Virus record (IMG/VR): IMGVR_UViG_3300027911_000050
Location: 1-28,889 of that record
Origin: a virus
Length of the DNA: 28,889 bases
Direction: 5' to 3' (one strand)
The translations under genes and the position numbers were made by a program. The notes beneath the pieces are model-generated. The model saw nothing but the letters and a program-made list of their open reading frames with translations. It had not been told where the DNA came from and did not search any database. Numbering within the stretch: position 1 is the stretch's first letter; each line of letters starts with the position of its first letter. This document shows positions 13,389-21,912 of the stretch, piece after piece.

Positions 13389-14396
13389 ATGCCAGATACT
13401 TCAGCAATCACATTACAATCTGTATCCCAACAAAGTTCAGGTGCTACCAGAGGTCCGTTACAAGCCCTTTATCAAACATCTGCGGGTAATAAAACAACTT
13501 TATTATACCCACTTGATTTAGGAAATGGAACAAAAAATCACTTCATAAAGTTTTGGATAAAGAACATCGACACGTCTTCATTAGTTCAAAAACTACAAAC
13601 AACACAAGAATCGTTTAAAGAAAACGGTCTTCCAACTGTCGGATCGATAACCGCTTCTCCACCAACGGTCGAATCTTTGGCTACCATATGTCTATATATG
13701 CCAGATACTGTGCAAGCCAATTATAACGCTTCATACGATGAATTAAGCCTCACTAATGACTTAGGAGACATGGCCAGAAATATTCAGTTTGCCGGAACTG
13801 TAGCACAAGGTATTGCTGGCTATGCTAAAAATAAAACTTCACAATTTGGTACAGAAGCAGATCTTGCTGGATTGGTGCCTCTTGCCGACAGTTTTTTAAA
13901 TGGAAATTTATCAAAAGTGGTTCAAAGTAAAGCTGGGTTTGCTATAAACCCAAGAATTCAAACCATTTTCCGTGGTGTCGATTTTCGTACATTCCAATTG
14001 TCATTTAATTTAACACCAAGTTCACAAGAAGAAGCACAAGCAATCAATAACATCATAAACACATTTAGATATCACCAAGCACCGGACATTCTTAATAGCA
14101 CTAATGCTTCTAATGGACTATTCTTTGTTCCACCTTCATACTTCAATATTGAATTCATGTTTGGTGATGCAGAAAATCAATATCTACCAAGATATGGAGA
14201 TTGTGTACTAAAAGGAATGGATGTTAACTTTGCTCCTAATGGATTTGCTTCCCACATTGATGGGGCACCAGTTCAAACACAATTGACTTTGGAATTCCAA
14301 GAAATCGAAATCGTTACTAAGTCCAAATTGAATGCTGGCAAAAACGTCAGCAATTCCGGCCAAACTGCCTACAATCCCTCGCAAGGACTACGTTAA
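13389..14396 (+). CDS. 48: gp48-like baseplate tail-tube cap
   Basis: 335 residues (T4 gp48 is 364). The N-terminus shows LLYPLDLGNGTKNHFIKFWI and the centre a Gly/Ala segment. The C-terminal half has the family signature: AINPRIQTIFRGVDFRTFQLSF, SSQEEAQAINNIINTFRYHQAPD, YFNIEFMF, CVLKGMDVNFAPNGFASHIDGAPVQTQLTLEFQEIEIV. The family sits on top of the baseplate hub and starts tube polymerisation with gp54. It is first in the plus-strand block, and its stop overlaps gp53 (TAATG). The two quoted stretches are broken up in this note; the match covers residues about 190-320. Confidence 0.85.
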   Translation: MPDTSAITLQSVSQQSSGATRGPLQALYQTSAGNKTTLLYPLDLGNGTKNHFIKFWIKNIDTSSLVQKLQTTQESFKENGLPTVGSITASPPTVESLATICLYMPDTVQANYNASYDELSLTNDLGDMARNIQFAGTVAQGIAGYAKNKTSQFGTEADLAGLVPLADSFLNGNLSKVVQSKAGFAINPRIQTIFRGVDFRTFQLSFNLTPSSQEEAQAINNIINTFRYHQAPDILNSTNASNGLFFVPPSYFNIEFMFGDAENQYLPRYGDCVLKGMDVNFAPNGFASHIDGAPVQTQLTLEFQEIEIVTKSKLNAGKNVSNSGQTAYNPSQGLR

Positions 14397-15055
14397 TGTT
14401 ATATTTTAATCAACTACCATTAACAACAACCACAGATTATGCTGGCAACAGTGTAAGTGTTACCAACATTTTAGAACGTGTTGAGATTATTCCAAAGTTG
14501 TTGAAAAATCCTTTATTGTTTTATGCGTATGACATTCAGGATGGTGACACACCAGATATCATCGCCAACAAATACTATTCGGACCCATATAGATACTGGA
14601 CTGTTATGTTTGCCAATCAAATGTTTGATTATGAAGGTGATTGGCCAATGGATCAAAATCTTTTCAATGTGTATCTTGTTGATAAGTATACAAACGATAC
14701 AGCAAATTCATTAAATGTTCCAGCGAATACAGTTACACCAGCAATGGTTTCTGCATATACACAATCCACTATCCAACAATACATTAAAACTGTAACTACT
14801 GTGGATAGCAGTACCAACAATTCTAATACAGTATATTATGTAATCGATCAAGATTCATACAATACAACAGTCCAAGGTACACAGACACTTCCTTTTAATA
14901 CCGGGGCGTTTGTGACAATAACAACATTCGCATACCCACAATCTATCTTCGATTATGAAGTAGAAACCAATGAAGCAAAACGAAGCATCAATTTGATAAA
15001 TTCTTCATATATTGGTGCAGTGGAAAGTCAACTATCTTCTCTTTTGAGCAAATAA
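14396..15055 (+). CDS. 53: gp53-like baseplate wedge subunit
   Basis: 219 residues (T4 gp53 is 196). Residues 41-85 form a LysM-like segment typical of gp53: FYAYDIQDGDTPDIIANKYY, then SDPYRYWTVMFANQ and DWPM. A Thr/Asn/Ser-rich insertion (about 110-165) is absent from the T4 protein as I know it. The C-terminus has DYEVETNEAKRSINLINSSYI, a conserved closing helix. In T4, gp53 clamps adjacent wedges around the hub. ATG overlaps the gp48 stop, and the hub gene begins 2 bases after the stop. Confidence 0.85.
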   Translation: MLYFNQLPLTTTTDYAGNSVSVTNILERVEIIPKLLKNPLLFYAYDIQDGDTPDIIANKYYSDPYRYWTVMFANQMFDYEGDWPMDQNLFNVYLVDKYTNDTANSLNVPANTVTPAMVSAYTQSTIQQYIKTVTTVDSSTNNSNTVYYVIDQDSYNTTVQGTQTLPFNTGAFVTITTFAYPQSIFDYEVETNEAKRSINLINSSYIGAVESQLSSLLSK

Positions 15056-15056
15056 T

Positions 15057-16463
15057 ATGTCAGGAATTTTAAATGTACGGGACTTTAATCTAACCCACTG
15101 TGTCTTAATGACAGGGGCGGGTGACATTGATTTGCGCCTTATCATGGTGGAAATATCTTACCATGAAGATATTTTCAACAATACAGCTTCTGGTTATATT
15201 CTTATTTCCGAATCACAAGGTTATGCAGAAGGTTTAGGATTAAATGGAAACGAATTCTTACACTTAACTTTCAATAAAGGTGGCGACACCTCTCGTCAAA
15301 TTGATAGATACATGCGTGTGTATAAGTTAGACAAAAGAAAGTTGGAAGAAAATATAGCTACAGAATCATATTGTTTGCAGTTCTGTTCCGAAGAGTTGCT
15401 TTTATCAGAACAATATAAGATATCAAAATCTTATACAAACATGTCAATCGATCAAATGATTCTCGACATTTGTACAATGAAACCAGGATTGAACATATCT
15501 CCAAACAAACTAAATCCTGATAACATCAAGAAATCATATGGGACGTATGATTTTATAGTTCCAAACCTGAAGCCATTAGATGCCATCAATTGGCTTTGTG
15601 TATACGCACTTCCCGGTCCAGATGTTCCTGGTGCTGATATGATATTCTTCGAGAATAAAAATGGATTTAATTTCACATCTTTACAAAATCTTATGGATGC
15701 TAAGGATGTCGAGGTATATGATATATACACATACGATCCAAAGAACGTACATGGTATAGGAAATCAAGACATAACCGAACAAATGTCGAATGCTTTAAGC
15801 TATGAAATATTAAACTCATACGACACATTATATGGTGTCAATTCCGGAGTGTTTGCCAATCAATTAATTTCGGTAGACATTCTTACAAGAACACGAAAAA
15901 CAACCAACTTCGATTATTTTGCATACTTCAATGGTGATAATGGACCTCCATCTTTAGGTTTAGATGATAATCCTATTATCAATAACTACGCCAATAGAAA
16001 TGGGGATCAACTAAATCAAACAAGCCAAGCTGTGTTGAAACTTGTATTTTCTAATTTTGATGAACACAATCCAACATATTCGGCATTGACCAACGGATGG
16101 AATCCACCAGCAAATTATCCTACTGGAAGTTCTTCTATTGCACCAAATATCAATGCAGAAACTTATATTCCTTGGAGAACTGCTCAACTTTCTCTCGATA
16201 ACTATATTAGATTAAAGTTGACACTTCCCGGTGATCCAGATCTGACGATAGGATCTGTTATAAAATTCGACCTATTATCCAACAATCCAGGAACACGAAC
16301 ACCTAATGCATATTATTCGGGTTACTACTTAGTAACTGCTGTTCGTCATGTCATCAATCAAAATGAATATAGAACAATTATAGAAATTGCCAAGGAAAGT
16401 GTTCGTTCAAAATATTTTAATACACCCAATTCTAATGATTGGAAAGTAGCGTTAACATCATGA
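15057..16463 (+). CDS. gp27-like baseplate hub protein
   Basis: 468 residues (T4 gp27 is 391). The N-terminal part (about 8-130) resembles hub domain 1: VEISYHEDIFNNTASGYILI, an SQGYAEGLGLNGNEFLHLTF strand set, and a long YKISKSYTNMSIDQMI segment. The C-terminus closes with YLVTAVRHVINQNEYRTIIE, typical of gp27/gpD/gp44-type hubs. Such trimeric hubs fit the tail tube onto the spike. The next gene is the gp5-like OB domain, which overlaps by 4 bases (ATGA), supporting the hub call. The protein is longer than T4 gp27, with a mid-region insertion near residues 260-360. Confidence 0.75.
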   Translation: MSGILNVRDFNLTHCVLMTGAGDIDLRLIMVEISYHEDIFNNTASGYILISESQGYAEGLGLNGNEFLHLTFNKGGDTSRQIDRYMRVYKLDKRKLEENIATESYCLQFCSEELLLSEQYKISKSYTNMSIDQMILDICTMKPGLNISPNKLNPDNIKKSYGTYDFIVPNLKPLDAINWLCVYALPGPDVPGADMIFFENKNGFNFTSLQNLMDAKDVEVYDIYTYDPKNVHGIGNQDITEQMSNALSYEILNSYDTLYGVNSGVFANQLISVDILTRTRKTTNFDYFAYFNGDNGPPSLGLDDNPIINNYANRNGDQLNQTSQAVLKLVFSNFDEHNPTYSALTNGWNPPANYPTGSSSIAPNINAETYIPWRTAQLSLDNYIRLKLTLPGDPDLTIGSVIKFDLLSNNPGTRTPNAYYSGYYLVTAVRHVINQNEYRTIIEIAKESVRSKYFNTPNSNDWKVALTS

Positions 16464-16765
16464 AATCAGTAAATAATTTTGCAGGGCTAAATGGTTTTGT
16501 ATGGTGGGTCGGTCAAATCCAAAATCGGGTCGATCCATTAGGAATTGGAAGGTGTCAAGTGCGTATCTTCGGATGGCATAGTGACACCATTCCAACTCAA
16601 AATCTACCTTGGGCGCATCCAGTATTGCCCATAAATAACAGTACAACCTTTTCAGCACCAGCCCTTGGTTCGTGGGTCGTGGGATTCTTCATGGATGGTG
16701 AAAGTGGTCAGTTCCCAATTATGATGGGTGTATTACCCGGCATCGTACAACCAACAACATCTTAA
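16460..16765 (+). CDS. 5: gp5-like OB-fold hub domain, stand-alone
   Basis: 101 residues. GFVWWVGQIQNRVDPLGIGR, CQVRIFGWHSDTIPTQNLPWA, and GSWVVGFFMDGESGQFPIMMGV match the N-terminal OB-fold domain of T4 gp5. T4 gp5 continues with a lysozyme domain and a beta-helix; here the protein stops after the OB fold. ATG 16460 overlaps the hub stop; the upstream in-frame extension to 16439 lies inside the hub gene. The OB domain should sit between hub and spike. The rest of the gp5 function seems to be in the downstream genes. Confidence 0.85.
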   Translation: MKSVNNFAGLNGFVWWVGQIQNRVDPLGIGRCQVRIFGWHSDTIPTQNLPWAHPVLPINNSTTFSAPALGSWVVGFFMDGESGQFPIMMGVLPGIVQPTTS

Positions 16766-16767
16766 TC

Positions 16768-17634
16768 ATGTCAGTAAATATTCAATTAGCACCAATTCTG
16801 CCATCTTCTACCGGCCTCGGAAATAATATGGTAGAAACCGATCCACCATATGCATTGAATGGTGGTGATGCTATTTCTGCTGGTATGCTTTCTGTATCTC
16901 AGCTTTCACAAGGTATCATTGCTAATACCGGTATTGAATGGGGCAATCAACAGGCATTACACATTTGTGAACCTTTTGGCGGCAAAGGCACACTAAACAC
17001 ACAAAAAATAACTAGAATAGGCAAGGCAAGAGGAATTGTTCTTCCAAATTCAGTTCCTAATGGTTCACCAGTTCTTCAACTTCAACTGTTGTTAAAATCT
17101 TCAACTATTCAACAAGCAATAGCGCAGGTTCGCGCAGCAATTTCTTCTGCATTGTCCAGTCTTACCGGAACAACCGGTCCTTGGTTAGAAGACATGGCTG
17201 AATATGTTAAAAATATATTGGTTCCTTTGAATCATTATCTAAAATTAATCATATTTTATGAATCAAATATCACATTATGGGAAAATTATATCAATAAAAC
17301 CATTGCTTGGATCGAAAATTTACCAGCCCTTCTTGGTGCGGCACTTGCTGAATGTCTTGCTTTATTAAAAGCCGGTTTAGCAAATGCTTTTTCAGCTACT
17401 GTTAGCTCTGGTGGAGTTGTCGGACAAGTTATTCAATCATATCAATTGACTCAAACCGCATTGGCTGGTGCTAAACAAGTGGTTTCTGGTGCCAATCAAG
17501 TAGCTACGAACATACAAAATCTACCAACAGTTCTTCAGAACAATACAAATGCAGCAGTAAATAGCTTAACCAATCAGGTTAAAGGTATTCAAAATACATT
17601 TACTGCACCACAACTTAATGTGAAAGTGATGTAA
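16768..17634 (+). CDS. Virion structural protein, unknown
   Basis: 288 residues. An N-terminal strand-rich region (about 1-90: ETDPPYALNGGDAISAG, WGNQQALHICEPFG) is followed by helical Ala/Leu-rich segments (about 105-150 and 185-205: LPALLGAALAECLALLKAGL) and a Gln/Asn/Ala-rich C-terminus. No family is recognised. It lies between the OB-fold protein and the spike, and overlaps the spike start by one base (TAATG). Position suggests a spike-hub link or chaperone. Hydrophobic helices could mean membrane contact on injection; this is only a guess. Confidence 0.6.
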   Translation: MSVNIQLAPILPSSTGLGNNMVETDPPYALNGGDAISAGMLSVSQLSQGIIANTGIEWGNQQALHICEPFGGKGTLNTQKITRIGKARGIVLPNSVPNGSPVLQLQLLLKSSTIQQAIAQVRAAISSALSSLTGTTGPWLEDMAEYVKNILVPLNHYLKLIIFYESNITLWENYINKTIAWIENLPALLGAALAECLALLKAGLANAFSATVSSGGVVGQVIQSYQLTQTALAGAKQVVSGANQVATNIQNLPTVLQNNTNAAVNSLTNQVKGIQNTFTAPQLNVKVM

Positions 17635-18557
17635 TGACAATTAAACAAGCACCAAACGGAAGTATTTGGTATAATGATGCCAATACATCAATAGGACAAT
17701 CACCATATATCGATGTTAAACAAACAGCCAGCGGCCACTTTATGTTGTTTGATGATACTCCAGATGTCGAAGTAATTCAAATGCAGCATGGTCCTACAGG
17801 AACATATTGGAGAATAAACCCGGACGGAAGCAAAGAACAAATCATTCACGGCAACAACTTTACTTTAGTTATCAATGATAACAATTTAGTTGTGCAAGGT
17901 GTATGTAATATCGAGGTTCATGGAGATTCTAAACTTCATGTCTATGGCGATATGCACACACAAATCGATGGAAATTTAAACGCTTTGGTACTAGGTAACC
18001 CAACAACAAGCCCCGTAGCCGCAGCAATTCATGTGGCGGGTGATGTTGATTTAACTGCTGATGGTGATGTAAGTATTTCTGCTGGTAGTAGCACGAATTT
18101 AGATCCTTTAAATCCATCTGGTTCTATCATTTTAAACACACAGGCCGGAGTTATTATCAATGGTGATGTTACCGTTAATGGTAAGATAATGTCATTGGGT
18201 AGTATTTCTGCCGGTGGTCCTTTAAATCCATTTGCAAATATTACTGCTGGTGGTAAAGTCATTGGACAATATGGTTTAGAAACGTTATTTGGTGGTGTTA
18301 ATGTGGGTTTTACTTCGGAGTTAACAGGCCCAGCAGCCGCTTCCGAATATGGTATCGTTAAAGCAATGACAAGTTTCTTAACCCCAGGATTGGTTGCGGC
18401 AGGAGTATCTGTTACTGCACCCATTATTGCTGGTGTGATAACTTCAGATATCCAAGGACCAATGGGATTATTGCGTTTATTTGGTTCACTACATAATCAT
18501 ATTGCGCCTAATGGCCCTACATCTCCATCTCCACAAGCTGGAATGGAATTTGCTTAA
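17634..18557 (+). CDS. gp5 C-terminal-like central spike protein
   Basis: 307 residues. Residues about 40-120 show short strand repeats typical of gp5 beta-helix (VIQMQHGPTGTYWRINPDGS, LVVQGVCNIEVHGDSKLHVY, GDMHTQIDGN). Residues 130-210 continue with V-x-G repeats (AGDVDLTADGDVSISAG, INGDVTVNGKIMSLGSI). The C-terminal HNHIAPNG has the paired His often found in metal-binding spike tips. This is a trimeric membrane-piercing spike separated from its OB domain (16460) by one gene. There is no lysozyme domain. Confidence 0.8.
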   Translation: MTIKQAPNGSIWYNDANTSIGQSPYIDVKQTASGHFMLFDDTPDVEVIQMQHGPTGTYWRINPDGSKEQIIHGNNFTLVINDNNLVVQGVCNIEVHGDSKLHVYGDMHTQIDGNLNALVLGNPTTSPVAAAIHVAGDVDLTADGDVSISAGSSTNLDPLNPSGSIILNTQAGVIINGDVTVNGKIMSLGSISAGGPLNPFANITAGGKVIGQYGLETLFGGVNVGFTSELTGPAAASEYGIVKAMTSFLTPGLVAAGVSVTAPIIAGVITSDIQGPMGLLRLFGSLHNHIAPNGPTSPSPQAGMEFA

Positions 18558-18572
18558 TTATGAAAGAATGAT

Positions 18573-19436
18573 ATGAGTCAAAGTATTTTCAACAACTTCA
18601 ATTACAATTTTGATAGCTCTAAGTTCGGTGCTGGTCTGAACTTGTCCCAAGCATCACAGAATACGCTCGCTATTTTAGCAAATAACTCAAACATTAGCAC
18701 ATGGCAATTAAACGCTATTGCAAACAATAATGTTCTAACATATAGCGCGAACAATGGTTCATATGTTTTAAATCGAACACAGTTTTATCAGAACCCAACA
18801 GCAACACCAGTATCCGCACTGATAACCAATTTAAACACCATCTACTCGACAGCCAATACCATTTCAGCAACATACATTGTCCTATCACAACCGACAATTT
18901 CGGCATTAGCCAATACCGTTATGGCAGATGCGACAAATTGTATTATCAGTCTTAATAAGTTCCTGTCACACACAAACAATATTTCTGGTGTATCTGCTAA
19001 TACAGGCAATACAACAATTCCTTCATTAGATTTAATTACATCTGTTGGTAATCAATTAACAACCATCTTAAATAAAAGTGATGGTATTGCAAATACTGTT
19101 GGAATGCTTGGTTGTATGACTAGCTTGTTTGTAGTTACAGATTTGAATGCAAATAACACTTCACTATCAGTGGACTCCACCAATCTTATAAATTCATCTT
19201 CTGCTAATGTTTTGGCAAATCTAACACAGACGGATGTTGATATTGTAAACTTGAATAACATGGTTACAACAAGAAAAAATGGAGATTGGTTATTTTACCA
19301 ACAAGCTGTACAAACAGTCCTGGGTTATGCTTCTATTGCTTCTTTTGGAAATCCAAGTCCAACACAAGCATATTTGATTAATAATGTAATCGGAACATCT
19401 TTCCTAAAACAAGCAATAGCAACAAACGGCACATAA
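18573..19436 (+). CDS. Virion structural protein, unknown
   Basis: 287 residues, Asn-, Ser- and Thr-rich with many short helical stretches (ISTWQLNAIANNNVL, TNLNTIYSTANTISATYIV). No domain is recognised. It lies between spike and gp25, 15 bases after the spike stop and 7 bases before gp25. The composition resembles baseplate and fibre proteins of this phage. Location suggests a baseplate or tail-fibre attachment role, not supported by motifs. Confidence 0.6.
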   Translation: MSQSIFNNFNYNFDSSKFGAGLNLSQASQNTLAILANNSNISTWQLNAIANNNVLTYSANNGSYVLNRTQFYQNPTATPVSALITNLNTIYSTANTISATYIVLSQPTISALANTVMADATNCIISLNKFLSHTNNISGVSANTGNTTIPSLDLITSVGNQLTTILNKSDGIANTVGMLGCMTSLFVVTDLNANNTSLSVDSTNLINSSSANVLANLTQTDVDIVNLNNMVTTRKNGDWLFYQQAVQTVLGYASIASFGNPSPTQAYLINNVIGTSFLKQAIATNGT

Positions 19437-19443
19437 ATATCTG

Positions 19444-19836
19444 ATGGCTACATTACAGAAAATATTCGCAGATTTAGATCTTACTTTTAACCGCATTCCT
19501 GGCAGTGGGGATGTGGCTATGCGCTATGATGATCAAGCTGTAATAGCTTCTGTAAGAAATCTATTGTTGACAAACTTTTATGAAAGACCTTTCCAGCCAA
19601 GTCTGGGGTCTAACATGAATGCTATGTTATTTGAACCTGCTACCAACATTTCTTCAGGGATTCTAGCCGACGAAATTAGAAATGTTATTACAAACTATGA
19701 ACCAAGAGCACAAATAAACACACTGACTGTTAGTTTGACTCCCGACAATAATTCTTTTGTTGTTAATCTGAGTATCTTTATTGGTAATAACGTTACTGCA
19801 ACAAATGTTAATCTTCTTCTTCAAAGGTCCAGATAA
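19444..19836 (+). CDS. 25: gp25 baseplate wedge (sheath initiator)
   Basis: 130 residues (T4 gp25 is 132). It has the FQPSLGSNMNAMLFEP segment (about 50-65) and the EPR core motif at 86-88 (TNYEPRAQ), found in all contractile injection systems. The C-terminus forms strands (LTVSLTPDNNSFVVNLSIFI). gp25 nucleates the contractile sheath and is part of the wedge core with gp6. It overlaps gp6 by one base (TAATG). Confidence 0.93.
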   Translation: MATLQKIFADLDLTFNRIPGSGDVAMRYDDQAVIASVRNLLLTNFYERPFQPSLGSNMNAMLFEPATNISSGILADEIRNVITNYEPRAQINTLTVSLTPDNNSFVVNLSIFIGNNVTATNVNLLLQRSR

Positions 19837-21908
19837 TGGCATCTAATACACAAATTCAAGTCGCTAGTCTAGATTTTGCTGGTATCAAACAGAATTTCGT
19901 AAACTATCTACAATCACAAGATACTTTTAAAGACTACAACTTTTCTGGTTCGGCAATCTCGACTTTGTTGGATGTTCTTGCATACAACACTCAGTATAAT
20001 GCATTCTACCTGAACATGGTAGCAAATGAAATGTTCTTGGATTCTTCGTTACAGCGTTCTTCTGTCGTTTCCCATGCCAAACTATTAAACTATGTCCCAC
20101 AGTCTGCTGTAGGCCCTGTGGCACTGATTAACTTGACATTTAATGGAGTTACCACTTCATACTTCACATTGCCGCAATATACACGATTCATGTCTGAGGC
20201 TATCAATAACATCAACTATGGTTATGTTACCACACAAGAAACCAATGTTCAAGTTGTAAACAATCAAGCAATCATGACCGGCGTTGAACTAAAACAAGGT
20301 TCATTGGCTAATTACACTTTTACCGTTGATAGCACAGCAAATCCACAATATATTTTTGAGATTCCAGATCCACAAATCGACGTATCTACATTGCAAGTTA
20401 CTGTCGCACAGTCTTCTTCTAATTCTGCATATGAAATATTTAATCCAACAACCGATTATCTGGCGCTAGGTCCAACAGATGCGGTATATTTCTTACAAGA
20501 AGCTGTTGATGGAAACTACCAAATTTATTTTGGTGATGGGGTTCTTGGAAAACAATTGAGCGATGGTAATATTATTAAGGTTCAATATATTTCCACCCTA
20601 GGGACATCCGGTGGATTGGCTAACAACTTCACTTTAATGGATTCACTTCCAGCATCATTCTCCAACTATTCTTTAATTCCTTATGAAGCAGCCACATCGG
20701 GACAAGATAGAGAATCGATTGCTTCTATTAAATTCCAAGCACCAAAATCGTTCTCCGCACAAGGACGTGCTGTTAGCAAGAACGATTATATCACACTGAT
20801 TCAACAAAATAATCTCGGCATCCAATTCGATGCGGTTTCTGTTTGGGGTGGTGAAGAAAATAATCCTCCAGCATATGGTCAAGTATTCATTTCACTGAAA
20901 CCAAAAGGCGCATATGACTTAACCGCGACACAGAAAACATTGCTAATTCAAGATGTCATAACACCAATTAGCGTGTTGACGGTTCAACCAACTATTGTCG
21001 ATCCAGATTACACATACATTCAGCTTACCGCCAATGTTTTATATCAACAATCACAAACAAGTTTAACCCCTGGCGCTCTTCAAACAGCAGTAACTTCCGC
21101 TTTGTATGGATATGCTGCTAATAATTTGAACACATTCAATTCAACATTCAGTTCTTATGATGTATTGAGTACAATTAATGCGGTAGATCAATCAGTAATT
21201 ACCAGCGATTTTGTGATGGAAGTACAAAAGAAATTCTATCCAAATTTGAACGCACCAACAACATACACACTGCAATATAATAGCGGATTGAAAAAAGGTA
21301 TGTTCCAAAGTGGTGTGAATAGTTATCCTGGTTTAACTTTTAGAGACCCAGCCAATCCAGTAAATACTATCGATCAAGTATTCATTGAAGAAATCCCAAC
21401 ATCAACCGCTGGTGTTGATTCTATCTCGATTATTAATCCTGGTTATAATTATCAAGCCATTCCTTCTGTTACTATTGTTGGTGATGGAACCGGAGCAACA
21501 GCATCAGCAACAATTATCAATGGGGCATTGGCAAGCATCACGATCACAAACGCCGGAGTTGGTTATACCCAGGCACTAGCATATGTGACCCCGGCTATTG
21601 GAGATTCCGGCCAAGGCGCTTCGGTTATCGTTAATCTTCAAGGCCAATTTGGTACGCTAAGAACCTATTATAATAATATACTTAATGCCAAGACAGTTCT
21701 TAATGCCAACGTTGGAACCATCGACTATATAAACGGTATAATCACATTAACAAATTTCAATCCAATTCAAGTTGACAACCCATTAGGTGAACTGACAATT
21801 TCTGTTGAACCAACAACAACGATTATTTCTTCATCGTTAAATAGAATTATCACCATTGATCCATATGATCCTTCTGCGATTGTTGTTAATGTAACCGCAA
21901 AGAAATAA
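19836..21908 (+). CDS. 6: gp6 baseplate wedge subunit
   Basis: 690 residues (T4 gp6 is 660). The N-terminus has DFAGIKQNFVNYLQSQDTFK, GSAISTLLDVLAYNTQYNAF and LQRSSVVSHAKLLNYVPQSA, matching gp6. The centre holds the gpJ-like core (YEAATSGQDRESIASIKFQAP, VSKNDYITLIQQ). Residues about 525-590 are a Gly-rich module (INPGYNYQAIPSVTIVGDG, IINGALASITITNAGVGY) that recurs in gp7 and gp8 of this phage. gp6 dimers form the inner baseplate ring. Confidence 0.93.
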   Translation: MASNTQIQVASLDFAGIKQNFVNYLQSQDTFKDYNFSGSAISTLLDVLAYNTQYNAFYLNMVANEMFLDSSLQRSSVVSHAKLLNYVPQSAVGPVALINLTFNGVTTSYFTLPQYTRFMSEAINNINYGYVTTQETNVQVVNNQAIMTGVELKQGSLANYTFTVDSTANPQYIFEIPDPQIDVSTLQVTVAQSSSNSAYEIFNPTTDYLALGPTDAVYFLQEAVDGNYQIYFGDGVLGKQLSDGNIIKVQYISTLGTSGGLANNFTLMDSLPASFSNYSLIPYEAATSGQDRESIASIKFQAPKSFSAQGRAVSKNDYITLIQQNNLGIQFDAVSVWGGEENNPPAYGQVFISLKPKGAYDLTATQKTLLIQDVITPISVLTVQPTIVDPDYTYIQLTANVLYQQSQTSLTPGALQTAVTSALYGYAANNLNTFNSTFSSYDVLSTINAVDQSVITSDFVMEVQKKFYPNLNAPTTYTLQYNSGLKKGMFQSGVNSYPGLTFRDPANPVNTIDQVFIEEIPTSTAGVDSISIINPGYNYQAIPSVTIVGDGTGATASATIINGALASITITNAGVGYTQALAYVTPAIGDSGQGASVIVNLQGQFGTLRTYYNNILNAKTVLNANVGTIDYINGIITLTNFNPIQVDNPLGELTISVEPTTTIISSSLNRIITIDPYDPSAIVVNVTAKK

Positions 21909-21912
21909 GTAA

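Noticed and set aside
19432-19439. CATAAATA as late promoter of gp25
   Set aside because: It is only 4 bases before the start codon, so transcription would begin inside the gene; it includes the upstream stop codon. A similar TAAATA at 27402-27407 is rejected for the same reason.
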